64,000 nt of DNA from the NCBI GenBank assembly GCA_020161355.1, contig JAIUOF010000002.1:558001-622000 (forward strand). The letters are read 5' to 3'. Origin of the DNA: Bacteroidota bacterium (GTDB lineage Bacteria > Bacteroidota > Bacteroidia > Cytophagales > Spirosomataceae). How positions within the stretch are numbered: position 1 is the first letter of the stretch; every line of letters starts with the position of its first letter. The notes under the pieces were generated by a model that did not search any database, was not told the DNA's origin, and saw only the letters and a program-made list of their open reading frames with translations. This document shows, in pieces, positions 8,334 through 16,715 of the stretch. Both the position numbers and the translations under genes were made by a program.

Positions 8334-8459
8334 TTCCAGCTGTGCGAATGCTCCAGCCTTTATTAATGTGCATGCTGGCCATTCACAGGAGAATAGAAGT
8401 GCAAATACTACTGTTGCACCTATCCTAAAAAAGAAATACATTTACAAAAAACTAAAAAA

Positions 8460-8885
8460 ATGGCCCTTATTAACCCTCATATCAATTTCAATGGCAATGC
8501 CGAAGAAGCCTTCAATTTTTACAAGTCGGTGTTTGGTGGTGAGTTCGCCAAAATCACCCGCTTCAAAGACATCGCCAGCGAAGATTTCCCGGTGCCGGCA
8601 CACGAAGCCGAGAAAATCATGCACATTGCCTTATCTATCGGTCCTAACTTTTTAATGGGCAATGACGTGCCCGAAATCATGGGTAAAACCAATGAAAATG
8701 AGAACCGCAGCAAAATCTCGATAAGTACAGATAGCAAAGAAGAGGCCGAAAGGCTATACTACGGACTATCGGCAGGTGGTCAAATCGAAATACCTTTGGA
8801 AGAAAGCCCCTGGGGTTCTTCATTCGCGATGTTCCGTGACAAATATGGCATCGAATGGATGGTGGAATTTGAGCCGGGGAAATAG
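8460..8885 (+). CDS. VOC superfamily (PhnB-like glyoxalase fold) protein
   Basis: A 141-residue PhnB-like protein: NPHINFNGNAEEAFNFYKSV at the start and DKYGIEWMVEFE at the end are the hallmark strands of this family, which is often misannotated as a 3-demethylubiquinone methyltransferase. Metal-binding and substrate details cannot be read from sequence; the function is probably binding or conversion of a small molecule. It marks the return to ordinary base composition after the cassette block. Confidence 0.85.
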   Translation: MALINPHINFNGNAEEAFNFYKSVFGGEFAKITRFKDIASEDFPVPAHEAEKIMHIALSIGPNFLMGNDVPEIMGKTNENENRSKISISTDSKEEAERLYYGLSAGGQIEIPLEESPWGSSFAMFRDKYGIEWMVEFEPGK

Positions 8886-8915
8886 CAGGAACAAAAATTT
8901 TCCACTCCCATTACT

Positions 8916-8923
8916 TATCTTTG
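8916..8923 (+). promoter_or_regulatory. -7 box TATCTTTG
   Basis: TATCTTTG fits the Bacteroidota TAnnTTTG -7 element and lies 20 bp before the ATG at 8944. No TTTG is seen at the expected -33 position, so only half of the promoter is recognisable. Confidence 0.45.
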
Positions 8924-8943
8924 CCCAAAACCTAAACTAATTG

Positions 8944-10290
8944 ATGGAAAACACTCCTCACGAAAAAAGTAATTGGATACAAGAGCTGTCAAATCAAAGC
9001 TGGAACCTCGAACTGGTGGTTTCGGGAGCCGCCATATTTTCAACTTCCTTCCTGCCCGAGCTGGCCGACAAAGCCATCAGCAGTTATTATCTTAACTACC
9101 AGATTAGCAGGGAGCTTTCGAGTGAGGTTTTTCCGACACTGGCATATAGTTTTGGTAAATCTTCCGCCTATTTATTGATTTTTACGTTTATTATCCACTT
9201 TATTTTTCGGGCGTTTTGGATCGCCTTGGTAGGTCTGAGGGCGGTGTTCCCTCAGGGCATTAACTTTGACAATATCCCGAACACCACCAAAGATATGGCC
9301 GAAATGTACAAGCAAAAGTTCGGTACATTGGATGCCTACATAGTAAAACTCGACAAACTTTGCAGTCAGATTTTCTCCATTGCATTTGTGCTGGTGCTGT
9401 TTAGTATCATGATGGCAATACTGTATTTAGTTGGTTTTGTGGCAACGGTTGGTTTCAAAACTTACCTTCCTGTGGTGTACGAAAAAACGAAAATAATATT
9501 TTTGGTACTTCTTGGCCTAATATGGACCTTTTCCATGGTCATAATGGCGATAGGTTCAAAAGAAAAATACCGTAGTAAACCAATGCTGGGGAGACTATAC
9601 AAAGCCACGATTGAAAAAAGTACGTTCTTATACATGGGCATGTACAAGCCCATGCAATACATCAATTTTACTTTTGGGTCAAATATGCCCCATAAAAAGT
9701 ATTTTAGGACGGTTTTGATTATCGGGTTTACATTTTTTACCGTGGCAATCGGAATTTACAGCTTCAAATTGCTTGAGCATGTGGGTGTTCCGATCATGGA
9801 ATCCCGAAATTACTTCTCTTCAGGGTCTGCAAAGCATAAACTCGAAATCAATTTTTATGATAATCTCAGAACGGAAAAAGACGAAATACCTGCCGCGAGC
9901 ATACAATCAGATGTGATTGAAGAACCATTTCTGAAACTTTTTATCAATTATTCCAAAGTTTTGGATGAGGATTTGGTTAAAATATACGAGGAACCTAAAA
10001 TGGCCGACAGCCTCAGAAACTCACAGAAAAGACCCCTGCGGGATGCGGCCAGATTGGCTTGTCTCGAAACCTATTTCCAAATATCCCTTAATGATTCCAC
10101 TCTCAATTCTCCTGATTCTTTATTTGAAACCAATGCCCTCAGCAAAGGAATTAAAGCCTATCTGAGCACCGAAAACTGTAAAACCGGTAAAAATACCCTT
10201 TATATAAAAACCTTAAAAACAGACAGTTTACCCAAAAAAGTCTATGACGAGTATGTGATTATTCCGTTTTGGTATAGTAAGGGGAGATAG
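8944..10290 (+). CDS. Multi-pass membrane protein of unknown function
   Basis: A 448-residue protein with about four transmembrane segments in the first 280 residues (AYLLIFTFIIHFIFRAFWIA, FSIAFVLVLFSIMMAILYL, IIFLVLLGLIWTFSMVIMA, FRTVLIIGFTFFTVAIGIY) and a soluble C-terminal domain (about 290-449) that probably faces the periplasm. I do not recognise a family. The ATG at 8944 is preferred over the adjacent TTG at 8941 because of the -7 box just upstream. Neighbours give no functional hint. Confidence 0.75.
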   Translation: MENTPHEKSNWIQELSNQSWNLELVVSGAAIFSTSFLPELADKAISSYYLNYQISRELSSEVFPTLAYSFGKSSAYLLIFTFIIHFIFRAFWIALVGLRAVFPQGINFDNIPNTTKDMAEMYKQKFGTLDAYIVKLDKLCSQIFSIAFVLVLFSIMMAILYLVGFVATVGFKTYLPVVYEKTKIIFLVLLGLIWTFSMVIMAIGSKEKYRSKPMLGRLYKATIEKSTFLYMGMYKPMQYINFTFGSNMPHKKYFRTVLIIGFTFFTVAIGIYSFKLLEHVGVPIMESRNYFSSGSAKHKLEINFYDNLRTEKDEIPAASIQSDVIEEPFLKLFINYSKVLDEDLVKIYEEPKMADSLRNSQKRPLRDAARLACLETYFQISLNDSTLNSPDSLFETNALSKGIKAYLSTENCKTGKNTLYIKTLKTDSLPKKVYDEYVIIPFWYSKGR

Positions 10291-10355
10291 GATGGATTAT
10301 ATACAATGTTGATTAGTAAAACAATTCTAAATTCAATTCAACCGCAATTATTTTC

Positions 10356-10386
10356 TTTGAAAATATACCAATATATGGTATTTTTG
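10356..10386 (+). promoter_or_regulatory. parDE promoter with operator palindrome in the spacer
   Basis: TTTG at 10356-10359, a 19-bp spacer and TATTTTTG at 10379-10386 match the Bacteroidota promoter consensus almost perfectly. The spacer and -7 box contain ATACCA-ATATA-TGGTAT (10365-10381), a perfect 6-bp inverted repeat well placed for autorepression by the ribbon-helix-helix antitoxin. The start codon follows 13 bp downstream. Confidence 0.75.
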
Positions 10387-10399
10387 ATTAAAAAAATTT

Positions 10400-10651
10400 A
10401 TGGCAAAAAATACTTCAATACTATTAGGAGATTATTTTGATAATTTTATTTCGCAACAAATAAAAACAGGGAAGTATTCTTCGGCCAGTGAAGTGGTCAG
10501 AACTGCTCTTAGATTTTTTGAAGATGAAGAAAATAAAAAGGCCAATCTTATTTCTGAACTTAAAAAAGGGGAAGATTCGGGTTTTTCTGAGGATTTTGAT
10601 CGCGAAAAATTTCTAAAAAAGATTCATACAAAATTCAAAACTGACCAATGA
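10400..10651 (+). CDS. parD: Antitoxin, ParD/CopG ribbon-helix-helix family
   Basis: An 83-residue protein with the ParD layout: a ribbon-helix-helix DNA-binding N-terminus (SILLGDYFDNFISQQIKTGK, then SASEVVRTALRFFEDEE) and an acidic C-terminal tail that should wrap the toxin. Its stop codon overlaps the ParE start in ATGA, the usual type II arrangement. It should repress its own promoter through the palindrome at 10365-10381. Confidence 0.9.
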   Translation: MAKNTSILLGDYFDNFISQQIKTGKYSSASEVVRTALRFFEDEENKKANLISELKKGEDSGFSEDFDREKFLKKIHTKFKTDQ

Positions 10652-10947
10652 ATTTTAAAATAAGTAAAGCAGCCGAAAATGACCTTGAAGACATTTGGCA
10701 ATATACTTTTTTTAATTGGTCAGCCGATCAGGCAGATTATTATTTCAACCTTATTTTGGATGAAATTGAATATTTAAGTAATTATCCGTTTTCAGGTCAG
10801 GAATTTGGGTTTGTTAAAGAGGGTTATTTTCGCTCAAAAGTTAAATCACACTTCATATTTTATAGAATTAATGACTTTGAAAATGTAATCGAAATTATCA
10901 GAATCCTTCATCAGAAAATGGACTTTAAGGGTAAGTTAGATGACTAA
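10648..10947 (+). CDS. parE: Toxin, ParE/RelE superfamily
   Basis: A 99-residue ParE-like toxin: KISKAAENDLEDIWQYTF at the N-terminus, the central LSNYPFSGQEFG, and the C-terminal IIRILHQKMDF characteristic of ParE, members of which poison DNA gyrase. It overlaps parD by 4 bp. It looks intact, with no frameshift. A 12-bp perfect palindrome (AGTTTGCAAACT) lies at 10959-10970 just downstream. Confidence 0.9.
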   Translation: MNFKISKAAENDLEDIWQYTFFNWSADQADYYFNLILDEIEYLSNYPFSGQEFGFVKEGYFRSKVKSHFIFYRINDFENVIEIIRILHQKMDFKGKLDD

Positions 10948-11050
10948 AATCAATAATCAGTTTGCAAACTTTATCTAGAATTTTATAAAGTTTTCTCTCA
11001 ATATTTTATTTCCAAATAAATTTTAATAACAAGAATTACAAATAGCCAAA

Positions 11051-11608
11051 ATGAATAACCGGGAAGTCATAATCACCATACACATGGTATCAAGTTTGGA
11101 TGGTATTATCGCAAAGAGAGACAACAACGTGGAATGGTTTGAAACCCCCGATCACTATGAAAAGGGTGAGTCATTTTCGAGCCCGGAAGAATTCAGTAAA
11201 GCGGTGGATTGCTACATCATGGGCTCGGCTACTTATGAACATGCTCTGGAGCTTTCCAAAGATTATGGCTGGGTATATGGCGACACGCCCACTTTTGTCC
11301 TTACGAGTCGAAACCTTAAGCAGGAGTTGCCAAGTGTCACTTTTTTCTCAGGTGATGCGAAAACGCTGATTGAAAACCATCTCAATCCTGCCTGGAAAAA
11401 CGTCTGGATGGTGGGAGGGGCAAAACTCACGCAAACATTTATTGATTTAAACCTGGCTCACGAAATAAGGCTAAATATTCTGCCCATAATTCTGGGCGAC
11501 GGATTGCGTTTTTTTGAATATGTGGGTAAAGAAATTCCTCTTCATCTCAAAGATACCAAGGCTTATCAAAATGGCATGGTGGAGCTCTGTTATGAAATAA
11601 AAGGCTGA
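11051..11608 (+). CDS. Dihydrofolate reductase family (RibD C-terminal-like) protein
   Basis: A 185-residue protein of the RibD C-terminal/DHFR-like fold: HMVSSLDGIIAKRDNNVEWF at the start, YIMGSATYEHAL, NVWMVGGAKLTQTFI (NADPH-binding loop) and EIRLNILPIILGDGLRFF. It probably reduces a small heterocycle with NADPH, but it is a stand-alone protein outside any riboflavin operon and its substrate is unknown. Confidence 0.88.
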   Translation: MNNREVIITIHMVSSLDGIIAKRDNNVEWFETPDHYEKGESFSSPEEFSKAVDCYIMGSATYEHALELSKDYGWVYGDTPTFVLTSRNLKQELPSVTFFSGDAKTLIENHLNPAWKNVWMVGGAKLTQTFIDLNLAHEIRLNILPIILGDGLRFFEYVGKEIPLHLKDTKAYQNGMVELCYEIKG

Positions 11609-11685
11609 ATCAGGATTCCACTTCATTGGATTTTAAGCCTTAAACCTTACTTTTGGGATAAAAAAATTGCCGGAAAACTCAACCT

Positions 11686-12429
11686 ATGACCTTAGAAGAA
11701 TTAATACATCAAGCCTATAAAATCTTTGAAAAATATACTATCGGTACCACCCTGGATGTATGCAAAAGATGCTGCGTAAGCGATAGTGACGAGGCCGCCT
11801 TGGTCAATACTCCCCTTAGAGAAATCACCGCCCAGCAGCTAAGAAGCGGCTATTTTGAGTCGGCGAGAAGTTATTCTGAGCGGGAATTATGGGAAATGAA
11901 GCACTTTCTGCCAAGGGTTTTGGAGCTAATGACACACTTTGAAGTGCCTGATGCTGCCACCGAGACCGTTTTTCATCGTTTGGAATTGCATAAACAAGAC
12001 CAATGGCCGGCAGAAGAAATGCAGTTGTTAACTTACTTTTCTAAATTGTTTTTTGAAAAATGCCTGAGTTATTACCCCTATTCACCTGATGGTGAAGGCA
12101 TTTCTACTTATTTAGTGATGTTTTCCTCAGCTCATTTTGATTTAAAACCTATATTGGCAACTTGGGAAAATACAGCGAGTTTTGAAAGCGTTTTACATTA
12201 CAAAGATTTGGTAATGAACGATTGTGAATATGGCGAGCAAAATGGCATCATCCTAAAAAACGCCTTCAATAAGCCCGAAACTAATATTGATATTGAAAAA
12301 TGGCTCAATGACAAGCCAAGCAAAGCCCGCTTCTCAGAAAAAATTAATCAGATTTTGACCCAAACCAATTCTCTTGACTCTGAAACTGTATCTGACCTGA
12401 CCTTCCTGAAAGATATGCTGGTTCTTTGA
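11686..12429 (+). CDS. Conserved hypothetical protein
   Basis: A 247-residue, mainly helical cytoplasmic protein. It has a Cys cluster near the N-terminus (LDVCKRCCVS, residues about 24-33) and hydrophobic/aromatic helices (WEMKHFLPRVLELM, YFSKLFFEKCLSYYPYSPDG). I do not recognise the family. The upstream gap is 77 bp, so it may be read with the reductase gene. Confidence 0.75.
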   Translation: MTLEELIHQAYKIFEKYTIGTTLDVCKRCCVSDSDEAALVNTPLREITAQQLRSGYFESARSYSERELWEMKHFLPRVLELMTHFEVPDAATETVFHRLELHKQDQWPAEEMQLLTYFSKLFFEKCLSYYPYSPDGEGISTYLVMFSSAHFDLKPILATWENTASFESVLHYKDLVMNDCEYGEQNGIILKNAFNKPETNIDIEKWLNDKPSKARFSEKINQILTQTNSLDSETVSDLTFLKDMLVL

Positions 12430-12783
12430 GAAAAGATTTAAAAACTGATCAAAAATTTTATTCCTGTTTTATATCGGTTCTATTATTACTAAAGAACATC
12501 ATTTTACAAAGAATTATCAATAATACATGCTGAAAGTTTCTATCAAAAATGTTAGGAATAGAATTACTGACAGCCTTTTTCCAGAAAAAAATTAAAAAAT
12601 ATTTCAACCCACCAATTTAGCATCCATAAAACATAAATATGGAGACAATCCTTAGCCTTCTTTACTTCAATAATCACTAATTTTGTTAATCCTTTAAACT
12701 GGAGTTTGGGCAGCAAAACACTCTCAAAATACATTTTAATGGCTCATTTATTTCAACCATAAAAATTTACTCATTTATTCAAC
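12430..12783. other. Intergenic region upstream of the GH9 gene
   Basis: There is no supported gene in these 354 bp. A -7-like TAATTTTG lies at 12678-12685, about 100 bp before the GH9 start, without a recognisable -33 element. The rest is AT-rich with no strong repeat. Confidence 0.5.
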
Positions 12784-15315
12784 ATGAAAAAACAAACCCT
12801 TTTTTCAGTATTATTCCTGATACTGACAATCTCCCGTTTTTCCACCGCCCAGGAATTAAAACTCAACAACCTCGAGTATTTCGAGACGCAGGGAGTCAAT
12901 GTACTGGTTTACAATAACTTGTTTACCGGTGGCTTTAATGACGAAAAAAACGCAGGCATAGAAATCATCCATCATGGGGTCAGAACCGTGCAGGGTGGTG
13001 CCGTCAGACTCTCCAACACTCCCGAGCAATGGGACCTGGTGCCCGAAATCTACAATCGCAAAGTGGACAAAGCCGCCAATAGTATCAGCTCAAATCTCCG
13101 ATACAAAGACTATGACTTTGAATCGCGGGTGGTGGTTACAACAAAAGGCAAAGGCGTGGAAATTTCAGTTTATCTTGACAAGCCAGTCCCAAAAGGTCTT
13201 GAAGGCAATGCAGGGTTCAATATCGAATTTCTGCCTTCGCAGTATTGGGGTAAAACATTTCTTATGGATGGCCGTTACAACCGCTTCCCACGCTATGTGG
13301 TAAGCAGTACTACTACCCTACCCAACAGCGAAAAACCAAAACAGTTTAAAGGATACATCACCGCCGACGACCGTGGCACCGGCAAGTACATCGACCCGCT
13401 TCCGCTCGAAACCGGCAGAAGCATCCTGCTATCACCCGACGATCCCGAGCGAATGGTAAAAGTCACCTCGCAGGATGCCGACTTAAAACTTTATGATGGC
13501 CGTATTTTGGCTCAAAATGGCTGGTTTGTACTCAGAAGTGTGCTGCCTGCCGGTAAAACCGGCAAAGTATTGACCTGGACCGTTGAGCCTAATGCCATAA
13601 AAGGCTGGTTGAGAAAGCCAAACATCGGATTTTCGCAGGTGGGCTACACCCCTGCCCAACCTAAAGTGGCTGTAATAGAGCTCGACAAAAAAGACAAGCC
13701 TCAGCCCACCGCCTCCTTGTATAAAGTGGGTGACGATGGCAACGCAAAAGTGGCTTTCAGTGGAAAAGTGGTTTCCTGGGGTAACTATTACAAATACCAT
13801 TATGCGAAATTTGACTTTACTTCCGTGAAAACACCAGGTATTTATTATATCCAATATGGTGATAATAAGACCAATAACTTTATTATTCAGAATGACGTTT
13901 ACGAAAAAATAACCGACGCCACCAGCGATGTATGGATTCCGATTCACATGAATCACATGACCGTAAACGAAGCCTATCGGGTATGGCATGGTGAGCCTTT
14001 CAAAGAAGGCTATCTGCAGGCTCCTCCCAATACCGACCACTTTGACCTTCACAGCCAGGGGCCTACCACCGACACCAAATACAAGCCGCTGGAGCTTATC
14101 CCGGGTTTAAATGTCGGCGGATATTTTGATGCCGGAGACTTTGACATCGAAACGGGCTCCAATATCAGTGTGGTGCAGAATTTTGTACATACCTGGGAAT
14201 ATTTCAAGCCAATGCGTGACCAGACTTTCGTGGACCAAAAACAACGCTATGTGGACCTCCACAGACCTGACGGCACACCTGACATGCTGCAATTTATCGA
14301 ACATGGAGCCTTGAATCTCGTTGCACAAGCCGAAATTATCGGGCACATGTCGCAGACGCTGTCCAACTCGGTGCTTGACAATTACCATCACCTGGGAGAT
14401 GCTGCCTCATTGACCGACGGCCTGCCTTATAATCCCAATCTGGGGCCATATGAAAAAGCCAAAGATGGCCTCTCAAGTGGCGTAAAAGACGATATGTGGG
14501 CATTTACGAGCCGTAACCCGAGCCTTGACCTTAACGCTGCTACCATGTTTGCATCTGTGAGCCGGGTTTTGAAAGGTTACAACGACGACCTCTCGGCCAG
14601 AGCTTTGGTGCAGTCAAAAAGACTGTTGAGCGAAGCTAACGAGCTGCTTGCCAAAAGGCCTCAGGATAGTCTGAGCCGCTGGGGTAGGTTTGCCGACATC
14701 TCGACTAACCTGCAGCTATATATCTCTACCGGCGAGCAGCAATATGTCAATAAATTTCAGGAGCTTTTATGGCCTGCTCTTGACCGAAACGTCAATTTCA
14801 CGATTTTGACAGCCCTCAATGCCATCCCGCACATGGATGCCGCCTATAAAGAAAAACTCCGCCCATATATGCTAAAATACAAAGAGTACGTTCTTGGGCT
14901 CGAAAAAGATAACCCTTATGGGGTGCCTATCGGCCTTGGCAACTGGGCAGGCGGCGGTGCTTTGCTCAGTTACGGCACTACGCTGTGTTTTGCGAGCAAA
15001 TATTTCCCTGATATCATCGATGCCAATCATGCCTTTAAGGTGTCTAACTTTTTGTTTGGCTGCCATCCTTATCACAACTATTCACTGGTAGCTGCAGTGG
15101 GTGCGGCACGCCCTAAAGCGGTATTTTATGGTAACAACCGGGCCGATTTCTCGTTTATACCGGGAAATGTGGCTCCGGGGATATTGTTCAGAAAACCCGA
15201 TCATTTTGAGAATTATGACGACTGGCCTTTCCTTTGGGGACAAAACGAAGGCACCATCGCCGGCAATACCAGCTATGTGATTTTTGGCTCAGCCTTCAAA
15301 AACCTTATCAAATAA
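12784..15315 (+). CDS. Secreted glycoside hydrolase family 9 enzyme
   Basis: An 843-residue exported enzyme with a signal peptide (about 1-22, ending STAQ). Residues about 25-275 form a beta-rich N-terminal domain I cannot name; about 280-365 is the Ig-like cellulase N-terminal domain (GFSQVGYTPAQPKVAVIE); about 375-840 is the GH9 (alpha/alpha)6 domain. The GH9 motif GGYFDAGDFD puts the catalytic base pair at Asp449 and Asp452, and GQNEGTIAGN near the end places the general acid at Glu822. It should cleave beta-linked glucans or related polysaccharides outside the cytoplasm. There is no T9SS tail and no linked TonB/SusD pair, so it may be periplasmic or lie outside a classical PUL. Confidence 0.9.
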   Translation: MKKQTLFSVLFLILTISRFSTAQELKLNNLEYFETQGVNVLVYNNLFTGGFNDEKNAGIEIIHHGVRTVQGGAVRLSNTPEQWDLVPEIYNRKVDKAANSISSNLRYKDYDFESRVVVTTKGKGVEISVYLDKPVPKGLEGNAGFNIEFLPSQYWGKTFLMDGRYNRFPRYVVSSTTTLPNSEKPKQFKGYITADDRGTGKYIDPLPLETGRSILLSPDDPERMVKVTSQDADLKLYDGRILAQNGWFVLRSVLPAGKTGKVLTWTVEPNAIKGWLRKPNIGFSQVGYTPAQPKVAVIELDKKDKPQPTASLYKVGDDGNAKVAFSGKVVSWGNYYKYHYAKFDFTSVKTPGIYYIQYGDNKTNNFIIQNDVYEKITDATSDVWIPIHMNHMTVNEAYRVWHGEPFKEGYLQAPPNTDHFDLHSQGPTTDTKYKPLELIPGLNVGGYFDAGDFDIETGSNISVVQNFVHTWEYFKPMRDQTFVDQKQRYVDLHRPDGTPDMLQFIEHGALNLVAQAEIIGHMSQTLSNSVLDNYHHLGDAASLTDGLPYNPNLGPYEKAKDGLSSGVKDDMWAFTSRNPSLDLNAATMFASVSRVLKGYNDDLSARALVQSKRLLSEANELLAKRPQDSLSRWGRFADISTNLQLYISTGEQQYVNKFQELLWPALDRNVNFTILTALNAIPHMDAAYKEKLRPYMLKYKEYVLGLEKDNPYGVPIGLGNWAGGGALLSYGTTLCFASKYFPDIIDANHAFKVSNFLFGCHPYHNYSLVAAVGAARPKAVFYGNNRADFSFIPGNVAPGILFRKPDHFENYDDWPFLWGQNEGTIAGNTSYVIFGSAFKNLIK

Positions 15316-15342
15316 TTCGGATTGATTACATAGAGCATCTAA

Positions 15343-15374
15343 AAAATGAATTGGCGAAAGTCAGTTCATTTTTT
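15343..15374 (+). terminator. Strong intrinsic terminator after GH9
   Basis: A 13-bp stem (AAAATGAATTGGC with GTCAGTTCATTTT, two G-U pairs) closes a GAAA tetraloop and runs straight into a T-rich tract. Confidence 0.85.
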
Positions 15375-15635
15375 TTTGTTTGAATGTTGATGATTTTCTA
15401 TTTTTACAACAGGAATACTTTGTTTTGGTATAATTGAATTCAACTATATTAAAAATCATTAAGAATGTTAGGAGTCAAAGCATTAAAGGGAAAAAGTTTT
15501 TATTAAATTTGATAAAAAATATTTACCCAACCGAAAATGCAATGTCCATATTGATTGATAAAAAAGGTTCTAAAGAGATATTACTTAATTTGCATATATT
15601 TTGAATTACCAGAAAAATATAAAGAAAGACATTAA
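15375..15635. other. Intergenic region between GH9 and the deoxyribosyltransferase-like gene
   Basis: AT-rich, with no supported gene. A frame of 56 codons (15434-15604) is open from a TTG but has no good start; its end reads like ordinary protein (LIDKKGSKEILLNL), so a decayed gene fragment is possible. Confidence 0.4.
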
Positions 15636-16400
15636 ATGGACACTTGCTTCGTAATTCAGCCCTTCGACAAAGACAAATTTGACCAAAGATATTCTGATGT
15701 TTTTGAACCTGCTATCAAAGCCGCAGGACTTGAACCATATAGAGTAGACAGAGACCCAACTGTAACCATTCCAATTGAAAGAATTGAGGAAGGAATTAAA
15801 ACTGCAAGAATATGCTTTGCAGAAATTACTTTGGACAATCCTAATGTTTGGTATGAACTTGGGTTCGCTTTTGCAATTGGCAAAGATGTAGTTATGATTA
15901 CTGAAGAAAGACAAAAATTTCCCTTTGACATACAACACAGACAAATAATAAATTACAAAACGACTTCAAAGAGTGAATATGAAAAACTTGAAATTGCAAT
16001 TAAAGAAAAATTAGTTGGGCTCATTGGTAAACAAAAATCAGTAAATCAAATACTTGAAAATCCAATTAAAGAAAGTAAAGGGATAAAACCACATGAATTG
16101 ACAATGATGCTTTTAATTATGGAAAACCAATTAACACGGGAAGACTCTGTTTCCCTTTACTATTTAAAAAGTGATATGGATAAAGCTGGTTACAATGCTC
16201 TAGCAGTAAGCATATCAGTAAGAGAACTTCAAAGTAAAGGTTTTATTGAAACTTTTAAGGAATTCGATTATCAAAACAACGAATTTCTTGCGTGCCGTTT
16301 GACCGAATCTGGAGAGAAATGGTTAATTGACAATCAAAGTTTAATGCAGTTTAGAAATGAAAGAAAAAGTAGCAATGAAGCCAGTAATGATGTTTTTTAA
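15636..16400 (+). CDS. Nucleoside 2-deoxyribosyltransferase/TIR-like protein with winged-helix C-terminus
   Basis: A 254-residue two-domain protein. Residues 1-130 have the Rossmann-like pattern of nucleoside deoxyribosyltransferase- and TIR-like domains: CFVIQPFDKDKFDQRY, a central FEPAIKAAGLEPYRVD, and ICFAEITLDNPNVWYELG, in which Glu74 of the YELG motif is the expected catalytic residue. Residues about 150-245 look like a winged helix (LYYLKSDM, LAVSISVRELQSKGFIE, LTESGEKWL). Related domains cleave nucleotides or NAD+ and serve as effectors or sensors in bacterial immunity. Here it stands alone in an AT-rich stretch, flanked by empty DNA, which hints at transfer. Its true substrate is unknown. 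Confidence 0.75.
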   Translation: MDTCFVIQPFDKDKFDQRYSDVFEPAIKAAGLEPYRVDRDPTVTIPIERIEEGIKTARICFAEITLDNPNVWYELGFAFAIGKDVVMITEERQKFPFDIQHRQIINYKTTSKSEYEKLEIAIKEKLVGLIGKQKSVNQILENPIKESKGIKPHELTMMLLIMENQLTREDSVSLYYLKSDMDKAGYNALAVSISVRELQSKGFIETFKEFDYQNNEFLACRLTESGEKWLIDNQSLMQFRNERKSSNEASNDVF

Positions 16401-16715
16401 CACAAAATATCCATTAAAATTATTGCAAAAAAAATAAAAAGAATTGTAAAAAAATCTCTTTTGGATATATCATACGTTCATCCTGGGGATAGATAGAAAA
16501 TGATTTTTAATCCTAATATTTATGCTTTGATATCAAAAGTGTTGGACATTAGAAAAGATAATACTTTATTTCTGCATTCTATTTTGTCTAAAAATCTTTT
16601 ATCTGTTTTATTTCCAGAAATTGCCTCCAAACATATTTCCTCTTAAAACCACACATAATTTCCCCAAATCCCCTCAAAATCCATAATTTTGTCCTAAGCA
16701 AAATAGCGAATTTCA
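16401..16715. other. Intergenic region with a doubtful 48-codon frame
   Basis: The only open frame is 16500-16646 (+), starting with ATG and encoding 48 residues, with no recognisable motif; it may be chance in AT-rich DNA. A -7-like TAATTTTG (16684-16691) lies about 25 bp before the next gene. Confidence 0.4.
16684..16691 (+). promoter_or_regulatory. -7 box TAATTTTG
   Basis: Matches TAnnTTTG, 24 bp before the ATG of the HD-domain gene. No matching -33 TTTG was found. Confidence 0.4.

Noticed and set aside
8334-8459. A third attC-like hairpin after the 8076 gene
   Set aside because: Only a short CCAGC/GCTGG pairing and a partial GTTGCAC match are seen; the expected complement of GTTGTGCAAC is not intact.
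10959-10970. Palindrome AGTTTGCAAACT after parE as terminator
   Set aside because: The stem is only six base pairs and no T tract follows directly.
13483-14052. A 189-codon open frame antisense to the GH9 gene
   Set aside because: Wholly within a well-supported enzyme gene and without motifs; a shadow frame.
15434-15604. 56-codon open frame before the deoxyribosyltransferase-like gene
   Set aside because: No ATG or recognisable ribosome-binding site; could be a decayed fragment, but evidence is too thin to list as a gene.
16500-16646. 48-codon ATG-initiated frame in the intergenic region
   Set aside because: Length is possible by chance in AT-rich DNA and no motif or conservation can be shown.
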